From Flemingiibacterium sp964603455 (GTDB taxonomy: Bacteria; Bacillota; Clostridia; Oscillospirales; CAG-272), in the NCBI GenBank assembly GCA_964603455.1, contig CAZRVL010000028.1, forward strand, positions 1 through 23,274: a stretch of 23,274 nucleotides of DNA, in the 5' to 3' direction. Positions within the stretch are counted from its first letter, which is position 1, and every line of letters begins with the position of its first letter. The position numbers and the translations under genes were made by a program. The notes beneath the pieces were generated by a model. It worked only from the letters and a program-made list of their open reading frames with translations, was not told where the DNA came from and searched no databases. Below are positions 14,376 to 21,216 of this stretch, piece by piece.

Positions 14376-15573
14376 ATTCGCTTTTTTCCACAGTCTGGGA
14401 ATAACATCTGTCACAAGTGATGACCGAATTGTAATTCTTAGATAATAAATGTATGCCGTCTTCTATCTGTTTGCACAGCTCGTGATCGGTTATGCCAAGA
14501 TCATATGGAACTGCAACATCGAATATCAGATTAGTATGGGTCTGACCCTTGACGACTCTGAAATCGTGCATGGATATTTCCTTTTCATATTTTGACGAGA
14601 GCTTTCCAACAATATCGGCGACCTCACTGTGAAGCTCATTTATCTCGCTGTCAGCCGTCACGACCGGATCTAAATGTATGACCACGTGCATACCCGTCTC
14701 ACGGAGAAAGTCAAATTCTATATTGTCGATTATATCGTGGCTCACAAGTATATCCTGTTCAGCCGGGACTTCGACGTGTACTGATACAAAGCATCTGTCA
14801 GGTCCGTAATTATGCACCATCAGGTCGTGAAATCCCAAAACACCGTCATACGACATTATTTTTTCACCGATAGATCTTATAAGTTCGGGATCGGGCGCGA
14901 GTCCGAGCAGCGGATCGGCAGTTTCGATTATAAGCGATATTCCCGATTTCACTATAAACACAGCGACTGCACATCCGAGCCATCCGTCAAGCTCCAATGA
15001 TGTATACCGTGATATTATCCCTCCGACAAAGACTGCTGCGGTCGAGAGAACATCGTTTCGGCTGTCAGAGGCGGTAGCTGTCAATGCAGTGGAATTTATG
15101 TGCTTTCCGACAGTAGTGTAAAAGCGGCTCTGCCACAGCTTTACAAGGATTGAGACCGCTAAAATAACGAAGGAAACCGTTGAATAATTCGTTTCGGAAG
15201 GCTCAAACAGACTTTCAACAGAGCTTATTAGAAATTGACCGCCGAGTATGGTTATCACCATCGAGACTATCAGCCCGGTTATGTACTCTATACGCCTGTG
15301 ACCATATGGATGCTCGGCATCTGCGGGCTTTTCCGAGAGCTTGAAGCCTATCAGCGTGATGACCGAAGAACCGGCATCTGTGAGATTGTTTACAGCATCT
15401 GCGGTTATCGCTATGCTGTTCGTAATTATGCCTATGATAGTCTTCAGAACGGCTAAAAACACATTCGAGATTATTCCGACTATTCCGGCAGCCGCGGCAC
15501 ATTTGTCGCGTGTGCGCGAATTTGATGTGTCCTTATAATCCTTTACGAATAGAGAAAGTATCTTTAAGTTCAT
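14374..15573 (-). CDS. Cation diffusion facilitator family transporter, probably Mn-type
   Basis: 399 residues with about six membrane helices at roughly 25-215. Metal-site residues: NNLTD in helix 2 (Asn62 and Asp66) and DSRND in helix 5 (Asp170 and Asp174). An Asn/Asp plus Asp/Asp set differs from the Asp/Asp and His/Asp set of zinc-type YiiP and resembles Mn-exporting CDF proteins (MntE); this substrate call is inference. HPYGHRR (88-94) is the typical loop after helix 2. The long C-terminal region (about 215-399) is larger than one usual cytoplasmic dimerisation domain and may hold two. The ATG overlaps the preceding stop codon by 4 nt (ATGA), so translation is probably coupled; no good independent ribosome site is visible. 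Confidence 0.93.
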   Translation of the reverse strand: MNLKILSLFVKDYKDTSNSRTRDKCAAAAGIVGIISNVFLAVLKTIIGIITNSIAITADAVNNLTDAGSSVITLIGFKLSEKPADAEHPYGHRRIEYITGLIVSMVITILGGQFLISSVESLFEPSETNYSTVSFVILAVSILVKLWQSRFYTTVGKHINSTALTATASDSRNDVLSTAAVFVGGIISRYTSLELDGWLGCAVAVFIVKSGISLIIETADPLLGLAPDPELIRSIGEKIMSYDGVLGFHDLMVHNYGPDRCFVSVHVEVPAEQDILVSHDIIDNIEFDFLRETGMHVVIHLDPVVTADSEINELHSEVADIVGKLSSKYEKEISMHDFRVVKGQTHTNLIFDVAVPYDLGITDHELCKQIEDGIHLLSKNYNSVITCDRCYSQTVEKSE

Positions 15574-16832
15574 ATATTTGAATCAAGCAGCTGCTTGGCA
15601 GCGCGAAGAATGCCGAATTTTCCGCTTTCATAGGTGAGTCCGCCCTGCATATATATCGTGTAGGGAGCGCGGACAGGACCGTCACATGAAAGCTCGATAG
15701 ATGCACCCTGAGTGAATGTTCCGGCAGCCATGATTACCTTGTCGAGGTATCCGGGCATTGCATCCGGTATCGGCGCGACATATGAATCTATCGGTGAACC
15801 GCTCTGTATTCCGCCGCAGAAAGCTATCATATTTTCGGGTGAGCCGAGCTTTATCGACTGAATAATATCCGAGCGGCGTTCGTTCCAGCGCGGATATACC
15901 TCAAATCCCATAGCTTCAAATATGTATGCCGCAAAGTGCATAGTCTTAAGTGCCTGAGCAACAGTGTGCGGAGCATAGAAGAATCCCTTTATCAGGCTCT
16001 TGTTGTTTCCGAGAGTCGCACCGCATTCGAGACCGACACCGACCGAGGTTAAGCGATAAGAAGCAAGCTCGACTGCACGAGCTGTTCCGGCAACATATCC
16101 GCCCGATTCAGCCATTCCGCCGCCGGGATTTTTGATGAGCGATCCCATCATAAGGTCAACTCCGACCGCCGTGGGTTCTTTTTCTTCGGTAAATTCGCCA
16201 TAGCAGTTGTCGAGTACAACATAAGCATTAGAGCGCGCTTTTACGAATTTTACGATCTCGCCTATCTCAGCGACCGTAAGAGTCGGGCGTGTCATATATC
16301 CCTTCGAACGTTGGATGAATACGATCTTTACACGTTCTCCGCATTCTTCGAGCTGCTTTCCGATAGAATCGAAATCTATCTTTCCATCTACAAGATCGAC
16401 TTGACGGTATTCTACTCCGAAGTCAGCGAGAGAACCGTTTCCTGCTTCTCCGGCTATGCCGATGACCTGTTCAAGTGTGTCATACGGCTTTCCCGTGACA
16501 GAGAGCATTATGTCATTTGGACGGAGAAGTCCGTACAGAGCGATAGCTATAGCCTGAGTTCCGTTTACTATGCTGTGGCGAACAAACGCCGCTTCAGCAC
16601 CGAATACATCTGCATAAACCCTGTCGAGTGCGTCACGTCCCTTGTCATCATATCCATATCCGCTCGTTCCGTCAAAGCAGGTCGAATCAATACGATGTTC
16701 TCTGAACGAATCAAGTACCTTTGCGGTATTTTCATAAGCTATTCTGTCAATATCTGCGAATATCGGCGCGAGATCGCGCTCGGCTTTTAATGTGAGTTCA
16801 TTAATGTCCATTTTATAAATATCTTTGCACAC
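15570..16832 (-). CDS. Methionine gamma-lyase family protein (YnbB/aluminium-resistance type)
   Basis: 420 residues if started at the GTG at 16832. PLP-dependent fold-type I enzyme of the PF06838 family. Substrate-binding and active-site stretches: FDGTSGYGYDDKGRDALD (53-70), AFVRHSIVNGTQAI (82-95), VVLDNCYGEF (205-214, with the cofactor Asp) and GSLIKNPGGG with the Schiff-base Lys234. The family is annotated from weak evidence as methionine gamma-lyase or aluminium resistance; true substrate unknown. Start is uncertain: an ATG at 16811 (residue 8) is also possible, but neither has a strong ribosome binding site; the GTG has GGA 6 nt upstream. The stop overlaps the CDF start. Confidence 0.9.
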   Translation of the reverse strand: MCKDIYKMDINELTLKAERDLAPIFADIDRIAYENTAKVLDSFREHRIDSTCFDGTSGYGYDDKGRDALDRVYADVFGAEAAFVRHSIVNGTQAIAIALYGLLRPNDIMLSVTGKPYDTLEQVIGIAGEAGNGSLADFGVEYRQVDLVDGKIDFDSIGKQLEECGERVKIVFIQRSKGYMTRPTLTVAEIGEIVKFVKARSNAYVVLDNCYGEFTEEKEPTAVGVDLMMGSLIKNPGGGMAESGGYVAGTARAVELASYRLTSVGVGLECGATLGNNKSLIKGFFYAPHTVAQALKTMHFAAYIFEAMGFEVYPRWNERRSDIIQSIKLGSPENMIAFCGGIQSGSPIDSYVAPIPDAMPGYLDKVIMAAGTFTQGASIELSCDGPVRAPYTIYMQGGLTYESGKFGILRAAKQLLDSNI

Positions 16833-16860
16833 CTGTTCCGTGGCAAATTCCTTTCAAAAA

Positions 16861-18270
16861 TTAAAATTTATTTACAAGCTCTTTGAAATAGCATCCGCGT
16901 TCCTCAAAGTTCTTGAAGCGATCGAAGCTTGCCGAAGCAGGTGAAAGTATAACTATGTCACCTGATTTTGATGTGCTTTTGGCAGCTTGGACAGCCTCTT
17001 CGAATGTATCACTCTCGATTATTCTCGGCTGACCTTCATAGCTTGGGCAGGAGAGAAGAGCGGCTTTTATTTTCGGTGCGGTGGCACCTGTCAGCACTAC
17101 GCAGCTTGCACATTCGATAAGCGGCTTTGCGAGCGGTTCATACGGTATGTGCTTGTCATATCCGCCGCATATTACGATGACCTTTTGATCGAATGCTCTG
17201 AGTGCGGCTTCGGTTCGTGTGGGGCTTGAATCTATCGAGCTGTTGTAATATTTTACTCCCTCAAATTCGCGCACAAATTCACAGCGGTGCTCGACTCCAC
17301 CGAAGGTCATTGCGATCTCTTTTATCGTTTCGAGGCTGACATAGCCCCAAGTAAGTGCAATTGCAGTCATGTAGTTCTCGATATTGTGTCTTCCGGGAAG
17401 CTTTATATCCGAGCAGTCGATTATCTTTGCTTCGCCGTCTGCGGTCTTTCGGACTATAGAGCCGTTTTTATCAAATATCACAGCCGATGCGGCTTCGAGC
17501 GGCGGTTCGCATTTTGCACTGAAAAATGTTATCTCGGCATTTGAAAGCTCAGCCATATTTCTCGTGGCTTCACATCCGTAATTTAAAACGAGACGCTTGT
17601 TTTTTTCATGAAGAAATATATTTTCCTTTGCTTTGGTGTATTCCTCCATATCGGTGTGCCAATTGAGATGATTCGGCGTGACATTTGTAACAGCGGCAAG
17701 ATCTGCCGAAATATCCATATTCTGAAGCTGGAAGCTCGAAAGCTCGACAACTACCATGTCATTTTCGGATATTAAAGCTATCTCAGGTAGAAGCGGCTTT
17801 CCGATATTTCCGCCGACATATACATTTATATTCGAATGCCGTTTTTCAGCCTCACGCTTCAAAAAGGTGTATGTCAGAGTCGTTGTTGTAGTCTTTCCGT
17901 CACTTCCGGTTACGGCAAATATTTTGCATGGACAGAGCTTGAAGAAAAGTTCCATCTCTGAGATGAGTACCGAACCGTTTTCGACAGCCTTTTTGAATTC
18001 AGGAATGTCGGGGCGTATGCCCGGAGCACGGAATATGATCTCTTCTTTTATATTAGACAGATATTCTTCGCCGAGTATGAGCTTTACACCCTTATTTTCA
18101 AGCTCTTCTGCGTTTATGCCGAGCTTATCGGCACTTTTCATATCTCTCGCGGTGACGATAGCACCGTGTGAGAGCAGAAAATCTATCAGCGGTTTGTTCG
18201 AGATACCGATACCGACCACCGAAACGGTTTTTTCTGCGATATATTCATAAAATTCGGTCAGCTTAGACAT
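16861..18270 (-). CDS. murD: UDP-N-acetylmuramoylalanine--D-glutamate ligase
   Basis: 469 residues. Cytoplasmic Mur ligase adding D-Glu to UDP-MurNAc-L-Ala in peptidoglycan synthesis. It has the N-terminal UDP-binding domain with VGIGISNKP (19-27), the ATP loop TGSDGKTTT (121-129), ELSSFQL (176-182), NVTPNHLNWH near 196-205 and the C-terminal domain with ICGGYDKHIPYEPL and a closing LSPASASFDRFKNFEERG. The ATG has AGGAG 6 nt upstream. It lies 9 bp after the ktrA-like gene and outside a typical division-and-wall cluster. Confidence 0.97.
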   Translation of the reverse strand: MSKLTEFYEYIAEKTVSVVGIGISNKPLIDFLLSHGAIVTARDMKSADKLGINAEELENKGVKLILGEEYLSNIKEEIIFRAPGIRPDIPEFKKAVENGSVLISEMELFFKLCPCKIFAVTGSDGKTTTTTLTYTFLKREAEKRHSNINVYVGGNIGKPLLPEIALISENDMVVVELSSFQLQNMDISADLAAVTNVTPNHLNWHTDMEEYTKAKENIFLHEKNKRLVLNYGCEATRNMAELSNAEITFFSAKCEPPLEAASAVIFDKNGSIVRKTADGEAKIIDCSDIKLPGRHNIENYMTAIALTWGYVSLETIKEIAMTFGGVEHRCEFVREFEGVKYYNSSIDSSPTRTEAALRAFDQKVIVICGGYDKHIPYEPLAKPLIECASCVVLTGATAPKIKAALLSCPSYEGQPRIIESDTFEEAVQAAKSTSKSGDIVILSPASASFDRFKNFEERGCYFKELVNKF

Positions 18271-18279
18271 ATCTCTCTC

Positions 18280-18933
18280 CTATCGTATTATTCGGTCTAT
18301 ATCGGAGTTTTCACCTAAAAGCGCGACCGTTTCGCTTTCGGTGAAGGGCTTTGTCGGGTCGGGAGAAATGTTCATTCCCGATACCGGATCGCTGACCGCC
18401 AGAACCGTGACCTTATATTTGCGTCGTACATCAAGCTCCGACAGCGATCTTCCGATCCATTTCTTCGGTACAGCTACTTCGACTATTGAGTGTGTGTCTG
18501 AAAATTCGATATATTCGAGAACATTGTTGCGGTCGAGTATCCCGACAAGCTTTTCACCCATATCCTGTTCGGGGAATACTACCATATCCGCGCCGATCTT
18601 TTCAAGTACACGGCTGTGTTGATCTGAGGAGGCACGAGCAACGACCTTTTTAACACCCATTTCCTTTAGATTCAATGTTATGAGTATGCTGTCATTTATA
18701 CTGTTTGCTGTGGCAACGACCGCACAGTCGTAGTCTCCGACACCTGCTGCACGAAGCACAGTTTCATTTGTCGGGTCGCCAATGACAGCATTTGTTACTA
18801 TATCGCTCATGGCGTTTACAACGTTGTCATCTTCATCAATAACAAGCACCTGATGATCTGTTTTGGCGAGATTCACGGCAAGTGTTTGTCCGAATCTGCC
18901 GAGTCCGATAATACAAAAACTGCGGTTAGTCAT
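18280..18933 (-). CDS. ktrA: Potassium uptake regulatory subunit (KtrA/TrkA family)
   Basis: 217 residues: an RCK N-domain with Rossmann loop GLGRFG (10-15) and the ribose-binding acid Asp33 at the end of the second strand, then an RCK C-domain from about 135. It forms the cytoplasmic gating ring of a K+ uptake channel-like transporter and binds adenine nucleotides and possibly c-di-AMP. It starts 23 bp after the end of the membrane-subunit gene, with AGGAG 5 nt before the ATG. The size fits KtrA/KtrC rather than the double-length TrkA. Confidence 0.93.
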   Translation of the reverse strand: MTNRSFCIIGLGRFGQTLAVNLAKTDHQVLVIDEDDNVVNAMSDIVTNAVIGDPTNETVLRAAGVGDYDCAVVATANSINDSILITLNLKEMGVKKVVARASSDQHSRVLEKIGADMVVFPEQDMGEKLVGILDRNNVLEYIEFSDTHSIVEVAVPKKWIGRSLSELDVRRKYKVTVLAVSDPVSGMNISPDPTKPFTESETVALLGENSDIDRIIR

Positions 18934-18956
18934 GATTGCTCCTTATTTTACAATTA

Positions 18957-20306
18957 TCATATCATTATATTTACTTCTGGATAGCTTATGCAGCTGCGCT
19001 TGTGCGAGTTTTTCAAAAGCAGGGAATAGGTTATAGTGAGTATACCGACCCTTCCGAAAAACATCAAAAGCATATCGACTATGTGCGAAAAGAGCGACAG
19101 GCTCGGTGTGAGCGACAGCGAAAGTCCGACAGTCGATATAGCCGATATTGTCTCATACAGCGCATCGAGAAGTTCGACCTCATCATATGCGGCGATCAAT
19201 ATCGCGCCGAGAACTCCCGCACCGAGATTTATCGAGAACGCAGTCAGCGCACGAACGACTGTTTCATGTGATATTCTGCGGTTCGAAAGTACTATCTCGT
19301 CGCTGCCCTTGGCAAAGTTCCAAACAGCTAAAACTAAAACTCCGAAGCTGCCGACCTTAACACCTCCGGCAGTCGAGCCGGCTGCTCCGCCTATCAGCAT
19401 ATAGAATAAACATATCAGCTGTGCGGAATCGGTCATATTCGAGTTTATTATAAAATCTATTCCGGCTGTTCTGGTCGTGACTGATTGGAAAAGACTGTGG
19501 TATATCTTGTCTGCAACAGACATATCGGCTAAGGTATTCGGGTTGTTCCACTCAAACAAAGCGACCAGAGCTGCTCCGCTCACGATAAGAAAAAGTGTGA
19601 TAGTTATTACAAATTTCGAATATACAGATACCTTTTTTCTCGTTTTTACAAAGCTCACAATATCGTCCCAGACTATGAAGCCGATACCGCCGAGGATTAT
19701 CAGCAGCATTATCGTTATCCCGATGATATAATTATCTTTAAAGCCGATATACCCGTCCATCAAGTCGAAGCCGGCATTGCAGAAGGAGGATATTGAATGG
19801 AACACACCATACCAAATTCCTTTTGCGATTCCAAACTTAGGTATGAACTGAGTCGAAAGCATAAATGCTCCGATAAGCTCGATATAAAGTGTTCCGAACA
19901 ATATTCGTCTGACAAGCTTTAGAGCCGAGCCGAGATCAGAAAGTCCGAGCGACTGTGCGACTATCAGCTGCTCACGCGGAGTTATCTGACGCTTTGCGAA
20001 TCTTGAAAGCATCACTGCGAGAGTCATGAAGCCGAGTCCGCCGATCTGTATCAGTAGTATTATCACTATCTGTCCGAACAAGCTCCAATAATCTCCGCTC
20101 GAAACCACCGTTAGTCCGGTGACGCAGGTCGCGCTGACAGCGGTAAACATCGAGTCCTCAAGCGAGGTAAAGTTGCCGCTCGATGATGAGATCGGCAGAC
20201 TCAGCACTATGCCGCCGATGAGTATCAGCAGCAAAAATCCTAGAATTATCACCTGTGTTGCCGAAAATCTGAATTTTTCCGAGGTTTTGAGCTTCTTTTT
20301 TGTCAT
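18957..20306 (-). CDS. ktrB: Potassium uptake membrane subunit (KtrB/TrkH family)
   Basis: 449 residues from the chosen start. Four M1-P-M2 repeats are recognisable through their pore loops: SATCVTGL (58-65), SISSFCNAGFDLM, SVTTRTAGID and ISAISTVGLSL. The glycines at these loops line the selectivity filter. Mediates K+ (often Na+-dependent) uptake together with KtrA. The GTG at 20315 is rejected because the Shine-Dalgarno AAGGA (20317-20321) is only 1 nt from it; the ATG at 20306 lies 10 nt from that site. Confidence 0.94.
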   Translation of the reverse strand: MTKKKLKTSEKFRFSATQVIILGFLLLILIGGIVLSLPISSSSGNFTSLEDSMFTAVSATCVTGLTVVSSGDYWSLFGQIVIILLIQIGGLGFMTLAVMLSRFAKRQITPREQLIVAQSLGLSDLGSALKLVRRILFGTLYIELIGAFMLSTQFIPKFGIAKGIWYGVFHSISSFCNAGFDLMDGYIGFKDNYIIGITIMLLIILGGIGFIVWDDIVSFVKTRKKVSVYSKFVITITLFLIVSGAALVALFEWNNPNTLADMSVADKIYHSLFQSVTTRTAGIDFIINSNMTDSAQLICLFYMLIGGAAGSTAGGVKVGSFGVLVLAVWNFAKGSDEIVLSNRRISHETVVRALTAFSINLGAGVLGAILIAAYDEVELLDALYETISAISTVGLSLSLTPSLSLFSHIVDMLLMFFGRVGILTITYSLLLKNSHKRSCISYPEVNIMI

Positions 20307-20316
20307 AAGCTGCACA

Positions 20317-20321
20317 TCCTT
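20317..20321 (-). promoter_or_regulatory. Shine-Dalgarno that sets the ktrB start
   Basis: AAGGA on the minus strand, overlapping the stop codon of the preceding gene (20322-20320), 10 nt before the ATG at 20306. Confidence 0.65.
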
Positions 20322-21087
20322 ATAATGTTAATGTTGCGATCAGCGGATAGTGATCAGAAGGGTATAGCCCATTGTCCGAATACTTGAATATCTCCTCAGA
20401 TACCGAGGAAAAATCCGGACTTGCGAAGATGTGATCTATCCGCATATGCGATTCCCTTCCGCAAAAAAAGTGGTAGGTGCATTCATTCTCGGAACGCGAA
20501 ACGCTCGAAAGCTTCGGAAACTCGGAGGTCTTCAAAAACGAGATAGTCTTCGAATCCGGCTTCGCATTGAAATCACCCGTGAGTATGGTCGGAAGCGGAG
20601 CTGAAGCGTTGAGCGCAGTCATTTTGCGAAATATCATCTTTAACTGAAACATTCTCGCAGTGTCACTCGACACATCGAGATGAGTATTGAATATCCTGAA
20701 TTTTTGTCCCTCAAAGCAAAGCTCCGCGAATGTGCATATCCGCGGAAATATCCAGGAAAGCGGAGACCTTACCGACAAAAATCGACCGCTTTTGTTTTTT
20801 GAAAGCGGAAAGGTCGAGTTACAGTTTATGTCTATTCCGTTTTTCACGGCTATGTCAGAGTGTTCGTTGAATACCAGTCCACCGCGTCCGCGTCCGATGA
20901 AATTGTAGTCGGAAAGCTCATTTTCAAGATATGTTTTCATTATCGGCGTAAGCTCCTGAACTCCGATAATGTCGGCATTAAGCTCACGTATCGTGTCTCG
21001 AAGAAGTGCGCGGCGTTTTTTCCAGCTGTGGTGACCGAACTGGAACCCTGTGCTTTTCAGATTGAAGGTTGCGACTCTTAGAGTCAT
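20320..21087 (-). CDS. Endonuclease/exonuclease/phosphatase family protein
   Basis: 255 residues covering one EEP domain (PF03372). Catalytic and metal residues are visible: Asn9, Glu45 (VQEL), His136 in NTHLD, Asp172 and Asn174 in GDFN, Asp218-His219 and the closing Asp245-His246 in SDHYPL. All key positions look intact, so it is probably an active Mg2+-dependent phosphodiesterase or phosphatase; substrate (DNA, nucleotide or lipid headgroup) cannot be told. No signal peptide. It is the promoter-proximal gene of the operon and ends 13 bp before ktrB. The ribosome site (AAGAAG) is modest. Confidence 0.93.
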   Translation of the reverse strand: MTLRVATFNLKSTGFQFGHHSWKKRRALLRDTIRELNADIIGVQELTPIMKTYLENELSDYNFIGRGRGGLVFNEHSDIAVKNGIDINCNSTFPLSKNKSGRFLSVRSPLSWIFPRICTFAELCFEGQKFRIFNTHLDVSSDTARMFQLKMIFRKMTALNASAPLPTILTGDFNAKPDSKTISFLKTSEFPKLSSVSRSENECTYHFFCGRESHMRIDHIFASPDFSSVSEEIFKYSDNGLYPSDHYPLIATLTL

Positions 21088-21122
21088 TTTATCATCTTCT
21101 TTAAAATTTTATTCTCCTATAT

Positions 21123-21151
21123 ATTATATCACAATCGTATCGATTTGTATA
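21123..21151 (-). promoter_or_regulatory. Promoter of the EEP-ktrB-ktrA-murD operon
   Basis: Minus-strand TATAAT (21128-21123) with a weak -35 TATACA (21151-21146) at 17 bp. It is the only good promoter-like sequence seen upstream of the six-gene run. Confidence 0.55.
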
Positions 21152-21170
21152 TATTATTAATGTAAATTAT

Positions 21171-21210
21171 TTGAAAAATAAGCACGGCGGATGCTTTTGT
21201 CCGCCGCGCT
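21171..21210 (-). terminator. Terminator of the EF-G-like gene
   Basis: AGCACGGCGGA (21181-21191) pairs with TCCGCCGCGCT (21200-21210) with one mismatch, around an 8-nt loop. On the minus strand the stem is followed by a T-rich run (21180-21171), and it lies 7 nt after the stop codon. Confidence 0.82.
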
Positions 21211-21216
21211 AAAATA

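Noticed and set aside
15584..15597. 14-bp perfect palindrome CAAGCAGCTGCTTG near the CDF start
   Set aside because: It lies inside codons for Lys-Gln-Leu-Leu at the end of the PLP enzyme, which explain it; no other regulatory sign is nearby.
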